NCBI GenBank assembly: GCA_024036415.1
Contig: JAMWET010000473.1
Location: 553,501 to 617,500 of the forward strand
Reading direction: 5' to 3'
Source: Prochilodus magdalenae
Lineage: Eukaryota; Chordata; Actinopteri; Characiformes; Prochilodontidae
DNA: 64,000 bases
A program made the translations under genes and the position numbers. The first letter of the stretch is position 1, and the number at the start of each line of letters is the position of its first letter. The notes beneath the pieces were generated by a model. That model searched no databases, was not told the DNA's origin, and saw nothing but the letters and a program-made list of their open reading frames with translations. Positions 47,462-59,602 of this stretch are shown here, piece after piece.

Positions 47462-49183
47462 GAAAGATGATGAAATGAAGAGCATATTTAGAAACCCACA
47501 CAAACTTAAACCAAGACACTGAAATATACACCTTTTGCTCTTCCTTTTCTCACATTCTTCAGGTATACTATTAGTCATATGTTACTAATGTAGCAGCAAT
47601 CTCTTCCAATTAAAAGGGGAGTTCCACTTTAACAGTTCAGTATAATTCAAGCACTGGAACATACATAAAGTTATTTGGAGTGGTTTGATGTGAATTGGTT
47701 AACTGCAGAGAAATGTCTTTACAATGGTGTCAATAGGAACTAACTGTCCTGATGCCTAAAATGCAAATAGTCATAGTATTCGAATGTATCATTAGCAAGA
47801 TTCTTCGCAATTCTGGATGACGAGCAGTGGCACCTCCTGTGCTACAGAACTGCTCAAAGCTAAAACCCTGCAGGTGAAAAGGGGGAAATAATACTTTTTC
47901 CAGCTTGACCAAGAAAAACCAAAAGGTATGTGAACATTTTTACTGCGGCTCCAGAAAACCACTGAGAAGTAGATTAGCTGGTTGATCTGTATTACATAGT
48001 CTGCATTTCTATACAATTCAGATAACTAAAAAACAACAACAAAAAAAAGTGGCAATCAAAACTGCCAACACCTTAGTTAACAGACTCGCACAGCTATAAG
48101 GCTGAGGTTAGCTTATCTGTCTGTTTCTTGGTTGAGTTTTTCATTCCACCTTAAATTGTGCTGGTACGCAATTAGGGATGCGGCAATAGTAATACAGTGT
48201 GAAATCTCAGCCGTTAAGATTTATTCTCACCACAGCGACTTAAAAAAGTGAAATTTATCACAAATAATAATAACATGCTGCGGTTAATATGCTTTAAAAT
48301 GTGTGTGCTTTGAAAAAACCTGTTTTAATGCCTTTGCTTGATCAGTTATGGCTTTGTTTTCTCATTACAAACCGCCACGGCATGCCAAGTTGCCTTCCAA
48401 AATAGCAGCAGCGTAATGATTTGACATCAACGGAATGCTAACTGTTAGACTTTAGGATATGTGCAGACTGCACACTAAATTTAATTTCTGGCATATCCAG
48501 ATTGCAGCGGTGGGCAATGAGTCAGTAAATGTAATTGGTTACTGTACCTAAGTAGTTGTTTTGGTTTATCTTTACTGATTTATTTCCATTCTACTACATT
48601 TCAAATTTTAATATCTCACGTTTTACTCCACTACATTATGACCAAATCTGTCCTTCCTTTTGGCTTATGTGGTCATAAAAACATAACATGTCAAGATGAA
48701 AGAAACATGAAGCGAGCCCACCATTCAGGGTACAGCACTGTGTTTTGAACCTGTTTTTACCTTTTGGGCAGAACTTGGTTCTATTTAATGCGCTTATGTT
48801 TTGTGCTTATGATCATTTAATAATCCCAATGTGAGAAGCTCCTGCCTTTCTGTTTCACTTTGCATTGTAGCTAAATAGTGTAATCTTGACCATATGCAAA
48901 AACTGGATGGTTATAATTGTGCATTGTGGATATTTAAGTATACTCAACTTTGACTTTTGTAACTGTACTGTATACTACATAATTAAAAACTAGTTAGGAT
49001 TAGTATTAAGTCCACAGTTGGGACACAACCCATCTCTCCTCAGTTGGCAGGCTTGCCTCAAATGAGTATTTTACATTTCTTTACGCTGATGTTTTTGAAG
49101 AAATGGTGGAATTCCCTTTAATGTTGTCATAGACAACAAGGTAACCCAACATCTGTAAACAAGTTAGAATTTAACCAAAATTA
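47462..49183. other. Intergenic; possible conserved block
   Basis: No exon recognised. 48130-48440 is repeat-free with a balanced, motif-rich look and could be conserved non-coding DNA. A MITE-like end GGTGGAATTCCCTTTAA lies at 49104-49120. Confidence 0.4.
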
Positions 49184-49400
49184 ACATTTACATTTATGGC
49201 ATTTAGCTGACGCTCGTATCCAGTGCGGCTTACAAGGTCAATCATATTACAGGTAGGCCAATGTAGTGTTAGGAGTCTTGCCCAAGGACTCTTATTGGTG
49301 TAGCACAGCGTAGTCTTCCAGACCAGGATTCAAACCCCAGTCTCTCACATGTGGTGGTGGCTCTCTGGTGGGCAGTGGTGTTATCCGCTGAGCTACACTA
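49184..49400 (-). mobile_element. tRNA-derived SINE-like repeat, third copy
   Basis: Read on the minus strand: GTGTAGCTCAGCGGATAACA (A-box-like), then GGGTTTGAATCCTGGTCT (B-box-like), CCAATAAGAGTCC and the tail CGTCAGCTAAATGCCATAAA. Same family as 15368-15577 (same orientation) and 14755-14900 (opposite). Confidence 0.7.
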
Positions 49401-51167
49401 ATCCTGATTTCACCAAAATACATTCTAAAACACTGAGAAAGAAACTTTGAGCTACGGTGATTTACCAGTACCTCTAGTGACAAGCTGTGCTCTTTCTATG
49501 CTCTTTGAACTTAACTTGCTTTTGATATGCACAACCCCATCCCTGCCATCCCCATTTCTCTTGGCAGGGGCGTGTTTAGGTTACTGCGACCTCTGCTGTT
49601 CATGGCTGAGGTTGCAGCTGCAGCCCCTAAAAGCTTTCCATTTGCTTCCTTACAGCCCTGACATTAAAATACATGACAGATTGAGATATTACATTGAACT
49701 TTAAAGGTTCACAGAGACATTACACGAGTCTTTTAGTATGTTATGCCTTTTTTGTGATTAAAAGCTCAAAATGTATTGGTCAAAACTGGGTTTTACTTGT
49801 GGAAGACTATGCAAGAATGGAATTGAATCTTCCAAGCCTGGACTTTGTATACAATCACTGGCACAACCAAGGCTTCAGTGGTAGCATTGCAGCCCACATT
49901 CAACAGTATCCACATGGTAACATTAACTATATGGTGTTCTATAGACATGTATGTATTTTTCTCAGAGGATTTGCACCTGGCAGCACTATGTGCTGAGGAT
50001 AAGCTGAAGTGTGACTCAGTCATAGTGGATCCTCATCAACAACAACTTCTTGACATCCTCTAGGTAGGAAGTCACAGTGTTTATGCCACATGTGCTCATA
50101 TTCGGGCTCATATTTGTCAAGTACTACAATGGGACGACATCTGGTGGTGTTCAGTAGCCTACGTATACCGACAAGTTTGTTCTTTTGTGGGCTCAGGAAC
50201 AGAAGCCACCCCCAACTCTAAATCAGAATCAGACTTACAGCTTGATTCCAGTTCATTGGCTTCATGTCAGCTTAGCCCAAGTCCTGCTGGGCAGAGTGCT
50301 CCTGAGGCTTGCAAAGTACCTGTAGCAACCTTAACCCTTTCCATTGTAAATGGAATCTAGATGTGTGATTCTAAAAGCTAGTTGATAAATGTGCATACGT
50401 CCAATGTACTCCTTTTCCACAGTGCTTACCTACATATCATGTGGATCACCAACTTCATCACCTCTTTAATGAAACCCATTTCTACATTTTTGTGTGTGTA
50501 ACCATCTCTCTGTGACCGGAAGAATGCTCACTGGCTAACAATATGATCATACTGAAATACACTATTAAGCTTCTGATCCTCTACTGGTGATCGCTCAGGA
50601 TCCTTCTTCTTATGATGGAATTCTAGAGGAGCTGGTCCAGATCAGGGAGAGATTCACCAACAAAGCTTTATTTAAAAATTTAGCATTCCTTACAAAAACA
50701 GACTGTGCTGTCATGGTAGTCTTTCTTCTTACTCTCAGGTTCAACACTTCAGCTTCTTAGACATTGTCTATGAGATTGTCTATGCTAAGAGGTTTGATCA
50801 GAGTGCAGCCTGAGATAGAATAGAATAGAATAGAATAGAATAGAATAGAAAACTTTATTGTCCATCTCTGGGAATCCGTCTTTGGCTTTACCAAAGATCC
50901 TTCTGAGTGCTTAGGATCAGCTGTTCTCCTTTGCCTTAGAAGGGGATGATCCTCCTGCAAGACACTTATATGAATGCTTATGTGGCTTCTGTTTTTATTA
51001 AATGTAATGTTATATTGCAAAAGATATTTTATTGGTGGTATGTAGGTAAGGAAGGTAAGTGTTAGTGTTGGCATAATGTTCTTTGTGCATTTCTGATTAA
51101 CGATGTATTAACACAGAGACATTCTTGCTTAGTAGTTGAGTATCATCTGGACTTTCTGCTCTTCCAG
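49401..51167. other. Intergenic or upstream part of the candidate transcript
   Basis: Apart from the (TAGAA)n repeat, no named element. A further consensus donor (GGAAGGTAAGT, 51050-51060) lies in this stretch but does not join in frame with the exon at 51168. A 100-codon + strand frame (49694-49996) is unrecognised. Confidence 0.35.
50816..50850. repeat. (TAGAA)7 pentanucleotide repeat
   Basis: Seven perfect TAGAA units, followed immediately by AACTTTATTGTCCATCTCTG, which resembles the 3' end of some fish LINE-type repeats. The repeat may be the tail of a retroposed fragment lying on the other strand. Confidence 0.85.
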
Positions 51168-52340
51168 GGTACAAGAAGTGCAGCATGAAATAAATGTTAA
51201 AATAAATGAAATATCTGCCCAATGCTTTTTATTTTTTAAGGAAGCATTTACCAGTACCAATATGATTCCAATATCCTTGTGCATCCCTGTTTGTGGCACA
51301 GGTGAGTAAAGATTAAGTGAATTTCAAATAACTGGGTCTTATTTTTAGAATTACAGGCTGTTGATATATAGATATAGATATAGATAGGTGTATAGTGTAT
51401 GTATTTTAAATCTGTCTCTGCTTACAGTGTCTCTTTATTCCTTCAGCTGTTCTCTACAAGGTTCCTGTTGGATGTACTGTGTTGGACATTCTGTAAGTAC
51501 GATGGTACAATTAAAATCTCTATTAATACTATTAGATCATGTTTGTACATGTAGTTTATGACTTCACATTAAAAACCTATTCAGTGATATTTTCAGCATT
51601 GCACCTTTTTATTAGCAGCAGTGCTTTGACTCTGCTGGACTGAGTAGCCTCTGCCACAGCGTACCTTAAATGAGTGATCCAGTAAAATTACACTTTTCAT
51701 GTTTGGCTACTTTGTGCTACATCATGTACAGATGAGAATTATGAGAATTACACATGCAGCCCATCTGATCCCCCACTTTCTTATTCCTCTCTGTTTATGT
51801 CCATGCAGTGGAGCCTCAACACCACTCTTCATGCTGAGCCAGACAGCAGAAAGCCTTTGAAGGTGAGCAGTGAGTGATGAGGTAACACTCATAAGGTTTA
51901 CAAGGTTCTCCCAGCTTTAGAATCAAAGGATTATTCGTATGGTCAGATTAAAAGGGAGATCTTTTTCTACTGTCAGCATTAGAGATAGAGGTTTAGATAA
52001 AAGACTTTATTTCAACAATATATGACTTTGCATAATTAACATGTGAATGGGAAATTACAATCTTTAAACACAAATGTGGTTATATTCAGTTAAGCACACT
52101 TAGTGAAGGGTTTATAGGGAACTCAAACACATTGTTATTCAGAAGCACTGTGCAGTAAGTTAAGTGATCAAAGTGCACAAAACAGAGTTGCCACTCAGCT
52201 TAATGACTTAAACATATTTCTCTTCTGCAGGATTCACTCTTTCCAGGAACTGTATTTCATTCCCAGTGCTGCTTTAATTATTTGTTGTAAAGGCATTATT
52301 TTACGTAACATTAACAATAAACTTATCCAAAGGAAACCGA
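51168..52340 (+). other. Candidate four-exon transcript (lncRNA or microprotein)
   Basis: Consensus splice signals in a consistent order suggest exons 51168-51301, 51447-51492, 51809-51862 and 52231 to about 52340. Acceptors end CTTCCAG, CCTTCAG, CATGCAG and TTCTGCAG; donors are CACAG|GTGAGT, TTCT|GTAAGT and GAAG|GTGAGC. AATAAA follows at 52316-52321. Joined, one frame has an ATG at 51262 and would give a 45-residue peptide ending at 51860. A second frame is open from the first exon to a TAA at 52288-52290 but has its only ATG inside the second exon. Neither peptide resembles a family I know. Part of the first exon may derive from an interspersed repeat. A lncRNA is as likely as a protein, and chance is not excluded. 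Confidence 0.3.
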
Positions 52341-53169
52341 TTATCTCTTTTATATTAAAGTTGTTGTTTTCTTATATACACACAGTGTCTGTCCTGTATA
52401 TTTAGAAATGAATTGAACAACAAAAATTGATCCAATTACTTAAATATCCACTCTCTTCACAGTGACTTACCTTAAAAGTTGTTGTTTTCATAAACATACC
52501 ATTTTGGAGATACATGGATTTCCTTGTAGAGCAATGATATAAAATATTTAAAGTATATAAAATTAAATAAACATTATTATAAGAATAAAAGCTATTTATA
52601 CAGTAGTATAAAACACACTATGCACCTCAGCCAGTAGTCAAAAATGCTTTAGTTGATTTTCCAAATGAAATGAGTTATCACAACCTCTACAAAACACACA
52701 ACCTTTAATACGGTTATTAAACAAAATGGTCACGAATATGATGCTTGATGCAAGAGGCACTGATGCACATAGTGTTAAAATTCACTCACTGGGTCATAAG
52801 GTAAATAATTCCCCCCATTTCTTATCAGCCTTTTTACTTTTATACCAGAATCAACATTGCAAATGACAGCTCATGGAGGGTCATGGGTTCCATTTAAATT
52901 GAATAAAAATGTCTATATTGGCTACACTGTTTTGGACATTGTCATGGCTAGTTCATATCGCCACCATTGTAAAGAGGTCTAATATGAACCATTTTACCCT
53001 GCTTACATCTTAAGGTTTCAATTATAATGGGTTTTCTTTTTTTTACTTCACAGAGTACCCTGGAAGAGACTGCTACATCAGCATTGTATGCCTTATAGTG
53101 TGAGAGAAGTAAGGCACCCGGTTGTTTGAGTGGGTTTCTAAATATGCATGTCTTCATTTCATCTCTCTT
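52341..53169. other. Intergenic, AT-rich
   Basis: No exon, RNA gene or repeat recognised; 52540-52620 is strongly A/T-rich. Confidence 0.4.
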
Positions 53170-53343
53170 AAACCAGTGTTATCCCAGCTCCAGTTCTCTA
53201 GTCTGCCAGCCCTGCACAGTTTCTTATTTTATCTGCACTTGAACCACATCATTAGCTAATGATCACATCCTTCTGGAGCTGAATCAGGAGAGCAGGAAAA
53301 CAGCACACTGTGCACTGCAGGACTATAGACGGGGGAAGCTCTG
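53170..53343 (-). repeat. Interspersed repeat Y, copy 2
   Basis: Reverse-complement copy of 47277-47461: AACCAGTGTTATCCCAGCTC, then GCCAGCCCTGCACAG, ATCATTAGCTAATGAT and TCCTTCTGGAGCTGAATCAG. It sits 5.7 kb away in inverted orientation, so the pair could pair intramolecularly in a long transcript. Confidence 0.7.
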
Positions 53344-54865
53344 TTGTAGAGCATCCTTGCCTGCTCCCCCTCAAATGAATATAAAGTCTATCTCTGTGCT
53401 TCATCAAAACCACAACTAGGAAATACATGACTATGACTAATGACTTAGTCTTAGATCTTTGAGCTTCGTTCTTTGAGCTGGAGAACTGCATCTACATAGA
53501 GGGAGCGGGAACAGTTGAGCAGAATGGAGGGAGAGGAGCAAGTGCAGATAAGTGGAACAACTCACCATCATGGAGAAGAATCAGTAGGGACAGCATCAGG
53601 GTGTCCTAAATGTGCAGTAAACAAGAAAAGGTATACACTCTAGAGGTCTGTATCCTCTTACTCTCACTGTGTAGCCCACTCCTCCATTCTGTTCACTCAC
53701 TGTATAATCCATCATTTCATCTGTGAATTTAATGAGTTCTCATGTGACTTAGCAACAGGAAAGAGGGATAGGAAAGAGATGGGGTGGGGGTGTATTGTGA
53801 GGAGCAATGTGAAAAGTGCATTATATATGTTACCCTCCATTTTAGTATGGGATGAACAGTTCATATTATTTATCACTAATCCCAGATGCAGTTAGTCAGC
53901 AAGACATGTTGGATATCTGGCATCTGTTTACATACAACAGGAGACTCTAACTTTGCCTAAACTTTGGATTTGAACTCTCAGTGACCTCATCTCTGTAGAT
54001 ACATGCTCAAAAAAGTCTCTTAACCAGCTTAAAACGCACCCAGGTCTTAATTTGGTTCACCTGAACACAACAATGTTGTTTTACAGTGTAATATGACTAA
54101 CTTCTCCGCATAGAGGTTATCAGTGGGGCAGCCATTATGAGTGACAGGGACCACTTTTACCTCAGCACAGTAAGCGGTATCATTCTGCTTAATACAACCA
54201 GTGTTGGAACCGAAGGTCCGTCCCAATTGCACACTTAATACTAACTAGATTGTGTAGTTTATGTAGTACATAGACCAGATCCGAAAATATACTCTATATA
54301 CACAATGCACACTTAGAACCAGTCGAGTTTTGAGTATGGAAATGATGGACACTATTGTCCCACAATTCAATGGAAAACGATACACTTATCGTTTACCCTA
54401 GGACCTGTCAAGTCTAGAGCATTTTAAAAAATGGTGGGCGACAATGGGACGGTGGCTACAGTGGAGGAGGGATCAGAAATGGTGTATAAATGTGAGTTTA
54501 ACAGAAGTCTGTCTAAACAGCGTGTATAATTAATGTATTCTACTAAAAATGCGTGTATGCGTTTTGTAAAAACACCTCCGCCGAAGCAGCCCTCAGAGTA
54601 CAGACTGGTATAATTACAACTTGACAACTGCATTTTCAGCACAGATGAGCCCCAACTGGAAATGTCCGAGCTCGACTACACACATGAAGAACTGAATCAG
54701 CTGGATGCTGGACTCACCGGTGACACACTGGACATATTTGAGACTCTGAGAAACAAAATTAAAACAAAGCTCCCTGACCAAACACAACAACGATGTGGGC
54801 GTAGCTGCGTTCCAGCATCAGAACCGAGCTATTATTCGCTGTGTGCACAAGATGGCATCTCTTAA
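53344..54865. other. Intergenic; possible transposon-derived segment
   Basis: 54210-54400 (CCGTCCCAATTGCACACTTA, then ACTATTGTCCCACAATTCAA) looks like the type of sequence found at the ends of some fish DNA transposons. A 67-codon frame at 54662-54865 starts MSELDYTHEELNQLDAGLTG; it is acidic, unrecognised and possibly a fragment of a transposon gene. Confidence 0.3.
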
Positions 54866-55069
54866 TTTCCGGTTTATGGTTGGTATGCATCACTGTTTCC
54901 GGTTGTAGTAGTTGTGAGGAGAATTGAGCGAATCTGTGGAAAGCAATAGCAATCATGAGTGTTTTTAAGATAAAGGAGAGACGACTGACGTATTAACGTC
55001 AAGAGAAGAAGACTGTGTGCTAATTCTTCAAGGTACAACTTGGAGATTAGCTTTCATAGGTTTCCAGCA

Positions 55070-55220
55070 ATGGCAGATGCTTTGGCAAACGAGAACGAAG
55101 CACTGAAGAGAAAAAGACAAGAGCTACAACACCAGCTTGAAGCTTCACAACTGCAGTCCCGTTTTGGGCTGCAACGGCTTGCAGGATCAGACGAAGACAT
55201 TCGTTTTTACACAAGGTTGG
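55070..55220 (+). pseudogene. Transposase N-terminal fragment (ISL2EU/DDE-4-like)
   Basis: Begins MADALANENEALKRKRQELQ, a predicted coiled coil, and continues to FGLQRLAGSDEDIRFYTR, which resembles the segment preceding the DDE_Tnp_4 domain in fish ISL2EU/Harbinger-related transposases. Recognisable sequence ends at about 55217; the catalytic domain is absent. Confidence 0.5.
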
Positions 55221-55234
55221 TCCATGTTTTTTTG

Positions 55235-55399
55235 TGTCAGTCTCAGCAATGTACAGTTATCAATGTAACTGGAGACGTACATCTTGTAGCCCTTCTCACG
55301 CTTACTCCTGGGTGCTGTCGACGAAGCCTGAATAATGTGCTGAACATCATTGATGGTTATTTTTGGCAAGTCTTGAAGACATCGCGTGTAAAAAGACAT
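55235..55399 (-). pseudogene. YqaJ/SWIM-type protein N-terminal fragment
   Basis: On the minus strand from an ATG at 55397-55399 it reads MSFYTRCLQDLPKITINDVQ and later KREKGYKMYVSSYIDN. This resembles the start of fish SWIM-domain/YqaJ-exonuclease proteins carried by ISL2EU transposons ('LPxIT..DI...', 'EKGYK.Y...YI'). The nuclease domain is missing. Family similarity is from memory of motifs. Confidence 0.4.
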
Positions 55400-55467
55400 T
55401 TTGTGTGCTGACCGGTGTAAAGCGGAAATGCTTGTGCTTACCAAACTTAGAACCGGAAACCGGAAAC

Positions 55468-58400
55468 GTCGTCTTACGCAACTAGCCAATTGTTGAGCGT
55501 GCGTAAGTGGTTTGTTTGCAAAGTGACGTAGATGAGGATGTAATTCTCGCAACAGTTTGGTTTAGATAACGATTTTTCAGAAACGGTTTATAGTTTTAAA
55601 TATATTTACACTTTCAGTTTAATTAAAAATACTCAACTATTTACACAGTAACTGAATCAGCAAAACTATAGACAAAACAGTACAAGTGATTCTTACCTTG
55701 TGTACAGAGAGCACACTTTATCAAATTACTAATAAAAGGCAATGTATTTGATTCATCACGATGTACATATGCACAGGATATATAAAGGTATAAGAAGCGA
55801 GGACGTGGGTTACAAATACTGTGGGTTACAAATAAGTGGCCACAAGATGGCAGCAGACTCTTAGCATTGCATGTTATTGGTAAAACTGTTCATACCAATG
55901 AACAATGCTGTCTCATATGAACATTACTGATTATTATACTTACTTGTAGCAACAATAATAATAAAATAATTTTAAAACTTGTTTACTACTTGTTTACTGC
56001 AAGACAATGTATACGGGGTTGTTTATATCACAGAGATTTTGTGAAATTGATGAATTTTCACACCACTAAGCATCTTGAAATTAATAAATACAAAGTGTGC
56101 AGAGTGAATGGATTAGCACAGTATGGCCGCAGCCTACGACTTTGGGCTGCTGGGTTTATATTAGGCCAAATCTAACATTCGCTCTGAAGCTAAAGAAGAG
56201 GCAGTATCTTTAACTGCTTTGCTAAGATTTACATTTAGTCAGTGGTATCGAGGGTATGAAGAAGGACCTTTGCAGCAGAATAAGAGTTGTGTATAATATG
56301 TTTAAAGTAAAGTGGTTGATTGTTGTGCATTTAATCCACTGTGCCAGAGTGTCATTCAACATACCAGCAAACAGTATCAAAAGTCAAAAAATCAAAAGTA
56401 GAATCTTTAATTTTTCAACATACCAGTAAACAGTATCATGTGCAAAAGTTTCAAAAAATCAAAAGTTTATATATATTATATATTTTTACTATATGCTACA
56501 TATATATATACTTTGTAAGTAATGATGTATGTGCAGTATATAGTGTGTATATATAATATACATACAGTTATATATATGTATAATATATACACACACACAC
56601 AGTCATGCCAAGTTAGTTCTGCCAAATTGTTCTGTGTCGTTTATTTTCAAACTGAAAAGGCATTTATAATAAGGAAATTCAACACCACATTTGCAGAATT
56701 TTCTGTACATCTGAAATCCCGGGAGGTGATAGTTAGGAATAACAGTTATAACAGTTAGGAAAATATAATGCAATAAAGTTTTCAAAATGTTTCTTTAGCT
56801 GAAGTCCAGAGTTACACTGCTGTAAGTATAGAAAGAACCTTGTTTTTAAATAATACATGTGAGCATGGCTTTGGAAATCTGAAGTCTTTGCAGCAGGGTG
56901 TTCCATTACCGTATAGTTTATTTACACCTGCAGAAGCCCATTAATGCACATGTTTGCAGTAACGTTCAGTAAAATGACAGGTGAAGTAGCTTTCAAAAGA
57001 AGTTGTCACACATTATAATATAATATTCTAAACACAAAAACATAAAAAAACATAAAACACAGTCATCGTTAAAATAACATTAAGACAAAAAAAAAAAAAC
57101 ACAACATAGGACTACACTGTAATAATTACACTTTTTAACTCTAAAATATCATGTTAAGAATTTTTTAGATATTGCCCAGGCCTAGTGCATATCTGCAACT
57201 GATAAATGAAGTTGGGAGCCAGGAGCAGTATATATTTTATGTCTGGCATATACAATAGATATATCATGTCTGTTGCAATGTGTAATAGTGCCTGCACTGT
57301 TCTGATAAGAGTCAGCTTCCCTGTTCAAGATAGGGCCTATTTTGGACTACATATCTTTCTTAGTGGAGATTAGTAATTGAAAGGAAAGTGGTCCAGGGCT
57401 CGACTTAATACCTCTAAGAAGCCAACTCTATATTTGCAAACAGTATTAGACAACTGCTTATCCAGTGTTTCTACTGAGTCAAGGGGGTTAATATGGAGTT
57501 TGTATTCACTCACTTGGTTACATCAACAATCTTCACTCTTCTGGAAAAGTTGGAACACCGTGAGGATTTGATTACACTGAACTCCAGGATAGGCATGTGG
57601 TCAGGTTCTGATGTTGATAATTAGTTATGGATTAGTTCTGGATTACAAATGCTACCTCAGTTTATCCCAAAGGTATTTTTATAGAGCTTCATCATTGTAA
57701 AGTCCACTATACCACAGAATTCCAATAATCCACTGCCTTATGGTGGGAGGACGATATATACCTGTATATTAGATGCTTATCTTTGGGCATGATGACCTAA
57801 GACTCATGTGCAGCTTCTCCAGAGCATCCTATTAAGTTGTATGAGGGCACAATTGAACTTAATCTGTAAATTAGGCCTACATTTTATTATCTTTGACACT
57901 GTAAAGAGAGTCTCTGTTCTGTCTTCTCACTGACAATGCCATTGCATTGAGTAAGGCTGTGAGAAAGTGGCATTAGAGAGCATAAATAAATGAATAAATG
58001 GAATCAACGAAATAAAGTTCTCACTATTTCACTACTCACTACTACACTGCATGCTGTATGGAGATTGTTTATATAATGTACATTATAGTCCAGGATATGA
58101 CTTAATCCCTGTCCATTTCCTGACCAAAAGCTTATGGGAGGCATGATACCATGCTAGCCAGTGTCTGGCAGTGGATGCTTTCCCCTTGGCCTAAACAAAA
58201 TCAACCTCTAACAGTTATTGGGAGTGCATAGAGGCTGGCTGTAGTAAAATTGTACATGTGCAATTTAAGCTTCCTGTGTGTTACAGAAACAAGCATTTGT
58301 TTTACATTTTTGACACCTAATAAACTCAATTATTTTTTAGATGTATTAAATAATTTATGTTATCTATGTTATGTTGTAAATATTTATTTCAAAAATGTGA

Positions 58401-59602
58401 AATAACATGAAGACACAAAATTATTAAAATGAGAGAATTAGCTGTTTTGTAGGCATACAGGATTAAAATACACTCATGTAGAAGTAAAAGAGAAAAAAGA
58501 GAAACTTTATATAAGTAAAGCAGGCTGCGGCAGGTGTTTAAGTAGAATACTCAACACATTGAACATTTCCTGCCATTAACACCTCAACAGAGCATTACTT
58601 GCTTACCTCAACTAAAAGACATGAGAGAACAAACTTCCTCTCTACAGTTTAACACTTCCTAACCCAGATTGTGTACAATTACAGCTCCTACTCCAAGCCT
58701 GCCTTGCTAACATATTGGAAATGTCAGGAAAACTCAGGGGGCCCATAATGGCCTCACAGCTCCATTTCAAACGTGGTTAACCTTAAGGGTTATTTATCAC
58801 TGCCGGGGTCATGAGGGGACAGTCAGTATTTACTACAGGACATAGAGCCTCTCGTCTGGGGACGGGACAGGGAGGGGGGTGTAGAGGATATTGTCCTGTT
58901 CATCTGCACTGAACTCTCCCTCTTTGCTTAGTGGAACGTCCACCACATTAGCTATTTTGGCTCCATCCATCTATATGATCATTTAGACAGCATTTGTCTG
59001 GAGAAGATGCTTTAGGTTCAGAGCACTAAGTGTGGCCCCTGTGTTCCTGCCCACCTTGTCTCATGCCTCAGCTGATGAAGACCCCAGAAATGAAAATGCC
59101 TTCAGTCGGCCGGGGGACCCTCCTCTCTCCTTTCTCTCTTTAGATGGACCGTCTTTTTCATCCTGGGCGTTCGTTTCCATGGAACAAAGGCAAGCCCTTT
59201 GGATGGGAGTAAATGATGGAGAAAATGGGGAAGCTGGGGATATTCAAGCCTGATTTCATCACGGCCATAAATCTCCCCGAAATCAAAGCCTAGCCCCCAC
59301 CCAAGTCCCTCCCGAACCTCTTTGTGGTGCTAATACACATTAGGGTGCGGCTGGCTGCTCGCTTTGACTGCTTCGGTGAAGGACCCTGGCCCGGGCTGCA
59401 GATGCACAACCCGGAGACGCTTTTGACCTTTGACCCCGACATTTTAAACTACTGCTAGCTTGAGTGCACAGACCTCTTGAGCATGCAGGAATAGGGGGAT
59501 TCTCAACATCCTGTTTCAAGGGAGTTTCCAGACACATATACTGTATATAGTAGTGCAGAAAAATAACTAAAGCTCTGTTCATGACTTTTTGTTTTCTTGA
59601 CT
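55468..59602. other. Intergenic; AT-rich, then a GC-richer block
   Basis: 56460-56600 is a TA/CA-rich tract. 57000-58650 is AT-rich with no recognised exon. 58700-59480 is noticeably GC-richer and repeat-free (for example GGCCCATAATGGCC at 58740-58753) and could be conserved regulatory DNA upstream of whatever gene begins near 60.9 kb. No promoter could be shown. Confidence 0.4.

Larger units (their letters stand above)
54866..55467. mobile_element. Miniature ISL2EU-type transposon with two truncated genes
   Basis: Both flanks carry inverted TTTCCGGTT-type motifs: TTTCCGGTTTATGG (54867-54880) with GTTTCCGGTTG (54896-54906) on the left, and AACCGGAAACCGGAAAC (55451-55467) on the right. Inside, a + strand gene start (55070) and a minus strand gene start (55399) converge, and each is cut short near 55220. 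ISL2EU elements are known to encode a DDE transposase and a YqaJ-type exonuclease; both remnants fit that pattern. The element is about 0.6 kb, a deletion derivative without complete genes. Exact ends and target duplication were not resolved. Confidence 0.5.
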
